12,643 nucleotides of DNA from Clostridium sp. 27_14 (lineage in GTDB: Bacteria; Bacillota; Clostridia; TANB77; CAG-508), in the NCBI GenBank assembly GCA_001916035.1, contig MNRQ01000010.1, positions 20,764 through 33,406 of the forward strand, written 5' to 3'. Both the position numbers and the translations under genes were made by a program. Numbering within the stretch: position 1 is the first letter of the stretch; every line of letters starts with the position of its first letter. The notes below the pieces were generated by a model, which worked only from the letters and a program-made list of their open reading frames with translations, ran no database searches and had not been told where the DNA came from. Positions 7,786 through 12,643 of the stretch are shown one piece after another.

Positions 7786-8937
7786 TTACATAGCTTTTTT
7801 GTACAATTTTATAAATCCTTCCACATCTACTTCTCTAGGGTTACCTGGTTTACAAGGATCTTCCATAGCTTTTTCAGATAGCATTTCTAAATCTTCCAAT
7901 TTAGCACCATAATCAGAAATAGTTTGTGTAATACCAACTTGTTCTGCCAAATCTCTTACTATATCAACTAAAGTTTTGATTGTTTCCTCTTTAGTATATT
8001 TTTCTGCTGGATATCCTAGAGCTTTTAATATATCTTGATATCTTTCATAACATACTTCTCCATTAAACTCCAAAACTGTAGGAAGTAACATTGCATTTGC
8101 TATTCCATGTGGTGTATCATATACAGCACCCAATTGATGTGCCATTGAATGACAAATTCCTAAACCTACATTTGAGAATCCCATACCTGCAATATATTGA
8201 GCCATTCCCATAATATTTATAGCTTTTTTATCTTTTTCATTAACAGCTGCTGCTAAATTTGCAACTATTAATTGAATTGCTTTTATATGGAACATATCTG
8301 ACATTTCATTATGTGCTTTTGTTATATATCCTTCTAATGCATGTGTTAAAGCATCCATTCCTGTTGCTGCTGCTAAAGATTTTGGCATTGATGCCATTAA
8401 TTCTGAATCAACAATTGCAACAATTGGAATATCATTAGGATCTACACATACCATTTTTATTTTTCTTTCTTCATCTGTTATAACATAATTTATTGTTACT
8501 TCAGCAGCTGTTCCAGCTGTTGTTGGTAATGCTATTATTGGCATTCCTCTATTTATTGTATTTGATGCTCCATTTAATGATTTTATATCTGCTCTATCCG
8601 GATTTGTCATAACTATAGAAATTCCCTTTGAAGTATCTATGCTTGAACCTCCACCAACTGCAACTATTACATCAGCACCAGATTTTTTGCATGCTGCAAC
8701 ACCATCTGTTACATTTTTAATTGTTGGATTTGGTTTTATCTCATCATATAAATCATATACTATTCCTGCATCACTTAATATTTTTTCAACTTTTGCTGTT
8801 ACACCAGCTTCTACTAATGATTTATCACTTACTAAAAAAACTTTTTTAAAATTTCTTTTTTGAATTTCTAATGCTAAATTTTCTCTTGCATTATCTCCAA
8901 AATAAGATGTTTCATTTAATACAAATTTAATTGCCAT
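7786..8937 (-). CDS. fucO: Iron-containing alcohol dehydrogenase, lactaldehyde reductase (FucO-like)
   Basis: Seen: 383 residues, full length for the family, ATG at 8937, with AGAGG (8950-8954) 11-12 bases upstream. Group III Fe-ADH (PF00465): the NAD-binding GGGS is at 95-98, PTTAGTAAEVTINYVITDEE at 138-157, and metal ligands are Asp195, His199, His263 and His277. These match E. coli FucO Asp196/His200/His263/His277 almost number for number. FucO also shares long blocks such as YIAGMGFSNVGLG and DTPHGIANA-type. The enzyme reduces lactaldehyde (and related aldehydes) to 1,2-propanediol with NADH. It is the last gene of a FIST-ALDH-ADH unit, 52 bases after the ALDH remnant. The substrate could be another small aldehyde, since this family is broad; the gene symbol is by similarity only. 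Confidence 0.85.
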   Translation of the reverse strand: MAIKFVLNETSYFGDNARENLALEIQKRNFKKVFLVSDKSLVEAGVTAKVEKILSDAGIVYDLYDEIKPNPTIKNVTDGVAACKKSGADVIVAVGGGSSIDTSKGISIVMTNPDRADIKSLNGASNTINRGMPIIALPTTAGTAAEVTINYVITDEERKIKMVCVDPNDIPIVAIVDSELMASMPKSLAAATGMDALTHALEGYITKAHNEMSDMFHIKAIQLIVANLAAAVNEKDKKAINIMGMAQYIAGMGFSNVGLGICHSMAHQLGAVYDTPHGIANAMLLPTVLEFNGEVCYERYQDILKALGYPAEKYTKEETIKTLVDIVRDLAEQVGITQTISDYGAKLEDLEMLSEKAMEDPCKPGNPREVDVEGFIKLYKKAM

Positions 8938-8989
8938 TTTATTTCATTCCTCTCTTTTTATTTTAAACCGAATTGTAATTCTTTTTCAA

Positions 8990-9925
8990 TTATAATATGT
9001 TTTTTAAAACAATAGTCTTAATCCTAGACATCTCTTGTAATGTAGTAGCAACACCCTCATTTCCAATTCCAGAATGTTTCCAACCACCAAAAGGCATCTC
9101 AAAAGATCTAAAGAAACTTGCTCCATTAATGATTGCTCCACCACATTCTAATTTATCAGCTATTTTCATAGCCCTTGAATAATCTTTAGAAATAACGCAA
9201 CCACACAATCCATAAGAAGATTGATTAGCTATCTCTATTGCTTCTTCTTCACTCTCAAATCCAATAACAGAAATAACTGGTCCAAAAATTTCCATATCCT
9301 TAGCCACTTCCATATCTTTTGTCACATTATCCAAAATTGTTGGATAATAATAAGCATCTTCTCTTTTTCCCCCGCAAACTACTGTAGCACCTTCTACTAC
9401 CATTTTATTAACTTGTTCTTCTATCCTTTTAGCAGCATTTATATTGATCATTGGTCCCATATCAGTATCTTCTTGCATTGGATCTCCAACTTTTAGATTT
9501 GATATAACTTCTTTCATTCTGTCTATAAATTCTTGTTTTCTTGAATTATGAATCAAAAAACGTTTACTAGCACAACATACTTGTCCACCATTATATAATC
9601 TTCCCCATATTGTTTCTTTTACTGCTAAGTCCATATCTCCATCCTCTAGGAATATAAAAGCATCATTTCCACCTAATTCTAGCATTACATGTGTCAAATT
9701 TTGTGAAGCTGTTCCCATTGTTTGAATACCTGCAGCTGTTCCACCTGTTAGTGATACTAGATGTACTTTTGAATTTCTAGCCAATGCTTGGCCTACAACT
9801 GGGCCATCACCTGTCAATACTTGTATACATCCTGCTGGTACTCCAGCCTCTATCATTAATTTTACATATTCTATTAATGTTAAAGGATTATAATTTGATG
9901 GTTTTACTATTATTGCATTTCCCAT
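8990..9925 (-). pseudogene. NAD(P)-dependent aldehyde dehydrogenase, C-terminal fragment
   Basis: Seen: 311 codons from an internal ATG at 9925 (the reading frame opens just after a TGA). Landmarks, numbered from that ATG: IIVKPSNYNP at 5-14 (cofactor-binding Lys), LTGGTAAG at 59-66, ELGGND at 83-88 with general-base Glu83, GGQVCC with nucleophile Cys117, and EIFGPVISV near 213. The C-terminus GGWKHSGIGNE is normal, so this half is complete. Immediately upstream in the same frame the DNA reads KVPPAI then TGA then MGNAII; the family has KVxPAIAMGNA-like sequence there, so the TGA replaces a sense codon. Without the missing upstream block, which contains the family's Asn of the PxNxP motif, the product would be inactive. 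It is followed after 52 bases by the Fe-ADH gene. Confidence 0.85.
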
Positions 9926-9947
9926 TCATATTGCTGGTGGCACTTTT

Positions 9948-10451
9948 TTATCTTTTTGTTATTTGCATTGTTTTTTCATTACCAGCCTCAGAACCTACTG
10001 GAATACTTGTATCATATAAATGTTTTGCTTTTTCTATAAATCCTCTAACACCTATACGTACATTAGCAATTTCTCCTCTTGCTTCTTTTATTGGTTTTCC
10101 AGTTTCATTTGACAATAATATTGCCAATCTTTCTTTATTTTCCTCTACTAGATCTACAAATTTATATAATTTTTCAGCTCTTTCATATATTGATGTTTTA
10201 GCCCATTTTTTTTGTTCTATTTCAGCAACTTTTGCTGCTTCCTCAACATCTTGTTCTGTTACATTTGGAACTGTATCTATTAATTCTTGTGTGGCTGGAT
10301 TTACCACTTCAATTGTTGCCCCATTTGATGCATCTTTCCATTCATATCCTATTAAATTCTTCACTGTAGTTCCCTCCTTTTTTAAACTATAGCTCTTAGT
10401 AATATCAAAATCAGTTTGATTTATTCTAGAAATTTCACTTTCTATTTTCAA
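9948..10451 (-). pseudogene. NAD(P)-dependent aldehyde dehydrogenase, N-terminal fragment
   Basis: Seen: 167 residues ending QITKR then TAA. The N-terminal ALDH beta/alpha region is present, including VVNPATQELIDTVPN near 49-63 and the helix containing LAILLSNETGKPIKEARGEI near 108-127. In the family QITKR is followed by VPVGVVG...PFNYP...HKV; here about 21-22 residues are gone and the frame shifts into KVPPAI. The start is uncertain. The TTG at 10451 is the only start-like codon after the upstream stop, but it lacks a ribosome site. An ATG at 10462-10464 region with GAGAGAAG 9 bases upstream is out of frame and stops after four codons. That may be a further lesion at the 5' end. The order and 51-base gap to the FIST gene point to one operon. 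Substrate class (succinic semialdehyde, lactaldehyde or other) cannot be told. Confidence 0.8.
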
Positions 10452-10502
10452 TTGATTTTCATAACTAAATTCTTCTCTCTTTTGTGGTTTTTCCCCTTCT
10501 CT

Positions 10503-11678
10503 TCACTTAGAAAAACCTGTAAATGAAAGCATTAAACCACCTGTTGTATTTGCTCCATGATCTTTTACTCCATACTCACCAAATGTAAATGCTGCAATAA
10601 ATGGTACTCCATGAGCCTCTTTCTTTAATAATTCTGCTACTTCATCTATTCTTTCTCCTATAGCTAGTCTTCTACCTCCACAGTGAATAAATAAATATGC
10701 ACCTGCTTCTGTTCCTTTATTTTCTAATTCTTTATTTACTTCTTTTGCTGTTTTTCCTGTTGCTTTTATCAATTCATCAACACTTGCTTCCATTTGAATT
10801 ACCGCTGTATTTACAGCTAAATTTGCTCCTATATTCATAGAACCATCATCATTTGCAAACATTGGATGACGTATTGCTATTAAATCTCCTAATCTATCTT
10901 TTACACCTAATGGTGCAGTAACTGTCTCCGCTAATAGATTTGCTCCTTCTAAATCTTTTAATTTTTTTCCTGTCCATTTAGCATATTTTTTAACTGCTGG
11001 TTCTCCATCTATTTCTACTAATGTTCTTTTTCCTTTAATTTTTGTTATAATTCCACTATTTATTGTTTCATGATATGCACCTGTATATACATTTGACATT
11101 TTTTTATCTGTGTAGAAAAATGCTACAGCAACTCCATCTGCAAATACTTGGTCATTTGTATATATACTCCATTTTCCCTCTACTGTATTATCAGCAGCAC
11201 TTCCTCCAAATATTGGAACTCTACCTATAACATCTTCTATTCCTTTAATATAATCCTCTTCTTCTGCTGGTGATGCTACCATATAGAAATATGCTGGACT
11301 ATCTGTTCTTCCTGCTTTTTTCATTGCTTCTTTTGCTACCATTTGTCCTGTCAATCTTGCTTCTTCTTTTTTGGGTGAACTTGCTACTCCGACTGTTAAT
11401 TCTGGATCTCCTAATGCTAAAATTCCTGTAAATCCATTCTCACTTGATATAAAGCCATCTGGTGTTATGATTCCTGCACTTGATGTACATCCTATAATTG
11501 GTGCTGTTCCTAATTCTGCTTTTGCACCTTCCAATACTTTTGAAACATTACAATCTACTGATGTGAATAAAAATGCTACTTTTGTTTGTATTAAATCTAC
11601 TACTGCTTTTTTTGCAGCTTCCTTTCCTTGTGTATAGCTATCTGTGTTTGTACTCCATGATACGTTTGCTTTTAACAT
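10503..11678 (-). CDS. FIST domain sensor-like protein
   Basis: Seen: 391 residues from the ATG at 11678, which has GGAGG (11686-11690) 7 bases upstream. The in-frame ATG at 11711 overlaps the promoter -10 and cannot be used. A FIST N-terminal domain (PF08495) covers about residues 1-200, with IIGCTSSAGII at 61-71 and PIFGGSAADN near 155-165. A FIST_C domain (PF10442) covers about 210-390, with LVEIDGEPAVKKY near 223 and FIHCGGRRLAIGER near 330. No membrane helix, HAMP, GGDEF, kinase or chemoreceptor module is attached. Family knowledge: FIST is a predicted small-ligand (possibly amino-acid) sensory domain, usually tied to signal-transduction outputs. Here it is first in a unit with an aldehyde dehydrogenase remnant and an alcohol dehydrogenase, so a metabolite-binding role linked to that chemistry is plausible. 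That link is inference. Confidence 0.87.
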   Translation of the reverse strand: MLKANVSWSTNTDSYTQGKEAAKKAVVDLIQTKVAFLFTSVDCNVSKVLEGAKAELGTAPIIGCTSSAGIITPDGFISSENGFTGILALGDPELTVGVASSPKKEEARLTGQMVAKEAMKKAGRTDSPAYFYMVASPAEEEDYIKGIEDVIGRVPIFGGSAADNTVEGKWSIYTNDQVFADGVAVAFFYTDKKMSNVYTGAYHETINSGIITKIKGKRTLVEIDGEPAVKKYAKWTGKKLKDLEGANLLAETVTAPLGVKDRLGDLIAIRHPMFANDDGSMNIGANLAVNTAVIQMEASVDELIKATGKTAKEVNKELENKGTEAGAYLFIHCGGRRLAIGERIDEVAELLKKEAHGVPFIAAFTFGEYGVKDHGANTTGGLMLSFTGFSK

Positions 11679-11710
11679 ATTCATTCCTCCTTCGTTTTTT
11701 ATTATTTCCA

Positions 11711-11739
11711 ATTATACCAATAATATTTTATTTTAACAA
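11711..11739 (-). promoter_or_regulatory. Extended -10 promoter of the FIST-ALDH-ADH unit
   Basis: Minus strand TTGTTA (11739-11734), 17 bases, TATAAT (11716-11711) preceded by TGG, i.e. an extended TGnTATAAT. The transcript would start near 11704, giving a leader of about 25 bases before the FIST start, too short for a riboswitch. No terminator is visible between the three genes. Confidence 0.75.
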
Positions 11740-11772
11740 TAGATTTATTAAAAACGTAATATAATTGTAATA

Positions 11773-11805
11773 AAACCTCGAAAATTTTTAATTTTTTCGA
11801 GGTTT
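11773..11805 (-). terminator. Intrinsic terminator after the CLec/DGR-target-like gene
   Basis: A 12-bp perfect stem, AAACCTCGAAAA (11773-11784) and TTTTCGAGGTTT (11794-11805), with a 9-base loop. Read on the minus strand it is followed by TTTTATTA. It lies about 150 bases beyond the stop of the gene at 11957-12643 and isolates that gene from the FIST promoter. The stretch between it and the stop (11806-11956) is AT-rich and shows nothing else I can support. Confidence 0.75.
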
Positions 11806-11956
11806 ATCTGATAGTGTATTATATATTGTGTAAATTTTAATAGAATAAAATTGACACACTAATCTTGACAAGGTCCATTTTTATGTTGGAAAAAAACTAC
11901 ATTTTTATTATCTCATAAACACTCAATGTTTTACAATATCTATTTTTGCACTTTTT

Positions 11957-12643
11957 TTATTGTTCTATTTCCAACTGGAAGCTAGATTTTAGAGAAACTA
12001 GCGGGCAGAAGCCGAGCGTGGAGCCATAGTCGTGGCCGTCCAAGTAAGCGCCGCTACCATCCACAATGCACACAGAGTAAGAGGCGTTAGCCGACGGAGA
12101 AGCGAGCCACCACCAGTATTTTCCTTTAGAACCGTTTCTTCCACAATACATACTATTATATCCTGTATAATCTAATGTATTATCTCCTGTCCAATAATCA
12201 CTATTTGATATATTTGATTGCTTTCCATTTAATGTATATATATCTCCTGGATAACTTGTTGCTCTATAAGTTGCTCCTAATTTATAATTTCCTGTTGTAT
12301 GTGATACTTGATTATATGATGCCACATACATCTCTGCTGTTGGTGATCCTATTGCATAATTTGCTTTTGTTGTATCTAAATATGTTGTCCAGTTACTTGG
12401 TGAACATAACCATGCTGCTGCACGTTCATTTTCATTCCAGCTAGATGTGCTACTTCCTCTTTTGGCTGCCCAACTTGGATTTAATTTCTTATATGTTGTT
12501 AAATCTGTTCCACTTGGTGTATAGCTTATATAGCCTGATAAATCTGTATCATTTGCTGTCCAGTCTGCTTTTAGGTATACTGTATTTTTATCTCCAAATT
12601 TTCCTTCTGTATCTATATAGAATATTCTATATGTTTTTCCTCC
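11957..12643 (-). CDS. C-terminal part of a probable DGR target (variable) protein with CLec/DUF6273-like end
   Basis: Seen: the minus-strand frame is open from the window edge to the TAA at 11957, 228 residues, so the start lies beyond 12643; the ATG at 12331 is internal. Order: YRIFYIDTEGKFGDKNTVYLKADW (first 28 residues or so), a Ser/Trp/Asn-rich part (WNENERAAWLCSPSNW), AEMYVASYNQVS, and a C-terminal block WWWLASPSA...VCIVDGSGAYLDG...GFCPLVSLKSSF. The end resembles the C-type-lectin/formylglycine-enzyme-like C-termini (WWLASPS...RPLVSLK pattern) of gut Bacillota surface proteins that serve as targets of diversity-generating retroelements. The final ~110 coding bases differ sharply in base and codon use from the rest. 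Likely surface-displayed and ligand-binding if this is right; the N-terminal anchor is not in view. An ordinary DUF6273-type surface protein is the alternative. Confidence 0.6.
   Translation of the reverse strand, partial: GGKTYRIFYIDTEGKFGDKNTVYLKADWTANDTDLSGYISYTPSGTDLTTYKKLNPSWAAKRGSSTSSWNENERAAAWLCSPSNWTTYLDTTKANYAIGSPTAEMYVASYNQVSHTTGNYKLGATYRATSYPGDIYTLNGKQSNISNSDYWTGDNTLDYTGYNSMYCGRNGSKGKYWWWLASPSANASYSVCIVDGSGAYLDGHDYGSTLGFCPLVSLKSSFQLEIEQ
11996..12106 (-). other. GC-rich, adenine-poor C-terminal coding island, candidate DGR variable region
   Basis: By direct count, 66 of 111 bases are G or C and only 13 are A on the coding strand, whereas flanking coding DNA is roughly 30% GC and rich in A. 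Codons switch abruptly after TGG TGG TGG from AAA/GGA/ACA types to CTC, TCG, GCC, GGC, CAC. Many codons end in C or T with mixed first and second bases (GCT AAC GCC TCT TAC TCT, TAC, GAC, CAC, GAC, TAT, TCC). That is what adenine-targeted mutation of AAC/AAT codons leaves behind. A template repeat is not in the window. Confidence 0.5.

Noticed and set aside
9926..9975. TGA as selenocysteine in the aldehyde dehydrogenase
   Set aside because: The site is not catalytic in ALDHs, the frame before it is already broken by a deletion, and no SECIS-like hairpin is evident.
9784..10392. Plus-strand 202-codon open frame and similar plus-strand frames at 4482-5156, 7691-7912, 8639-8863, 11371-11764 and 12175-12444
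   Set aside because: They are antisense to well-supported genes, are dominated by Leu/Phe/Ser from AT-rich complement, and have no family match or ribosome site.
11679..11711. Upstream ATG start for the FIST gene at 11711
   Set aside because: It falls within the TATAAT box of the promoter, and GGAGG is placed for the ATG at 11678.
11851..11870. Two TTGACA boxes 8 bases apart on the plus strand, possible promoter
   Set aside because: Neither has a usable -10 at 16-19 bases, and no rightward gene follows.

Overview
The window looks like a chromosomal segment of a low-GC Gram-positive bacterium (Bacillota, most likely an uncultured, probably gut-type Clostridia). The evidence is the strong AT richness, the AGGAGG-type ribosome binding sites, a T-box riboswitch in front of valS, and a gene set (U32/DUF3656 protein, RNHCP protein, TSCPD protein, FIST protein, group III Fe-alcohol dehydrogenase) typical of that group. 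The species assignment is inference.

Layout from left to right. One gene reads rightward: a U32-family RNA-hydroxylase-like protein (31-2487), ending at a hairpin shared with a convergent WG-repeat-like protein (2598-3743, minus). Everything to the right of that is on the minus strand. An RNHCP zinc-ribbon protein (3899-4222) and a TSCPD protein (4357-4605) are separated by a 106-bp element with perfect 27-bp terminal inverted repeats and an imperfect 8-bp direct repeat at its borders. A third, diverged copy of the repeat lies at the 3' end of valS. Next comes valS (4684-7330), broken by what looks like a loss of about 47 bp in the editing domain. It has its own promoter and a T-box leader with a GUA specifier candidate. 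Upstream is a likely operon driven by an extended -10 promoter at 11711-11739: a FIST sensor-like protein (10503-11678), an aldehyde dehydrogenase broken by an internal deletion and a TGA stop (8990-10451), and an intact FucO-like lactaldehyde reductase (7786-8937).

At the right edge, downstream of the window boundary in transcriptional terms, is the C-terminal 228 residues of a larger gene (11957-12643, minus). Its last ~110 coding bases form a sharply bounded island of about 59% GC and only about 12% adenine on the coding strand, inside an otherwise very AT-rich, A-rich gene. It encodes a Trp-Leu-Ala-Ser-Pro-Ser / Pro-Leu-Val-Ser-Leu-Lys C-terminus. This is what the variable region of a diversity-generating retroelement (DGR) target protein looks like. 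No reverse transcriptase or template repeat is in the window, so the cassette would have to lie beyond 12643 or elsewhere. This is the strongest lead.

Functionally, valS is controlled by uncharged tRNA-Val. The FIST-ALDH-ADH unit suggests a sensor-linked aldehyde/alcohol redox module in which the oxidative half (ALDH) has been lost and only the reductase remains. Two short frame-breaking losses in one window, one of them in a gene expected to be essential, raise the question of genome decay versus assembly error.
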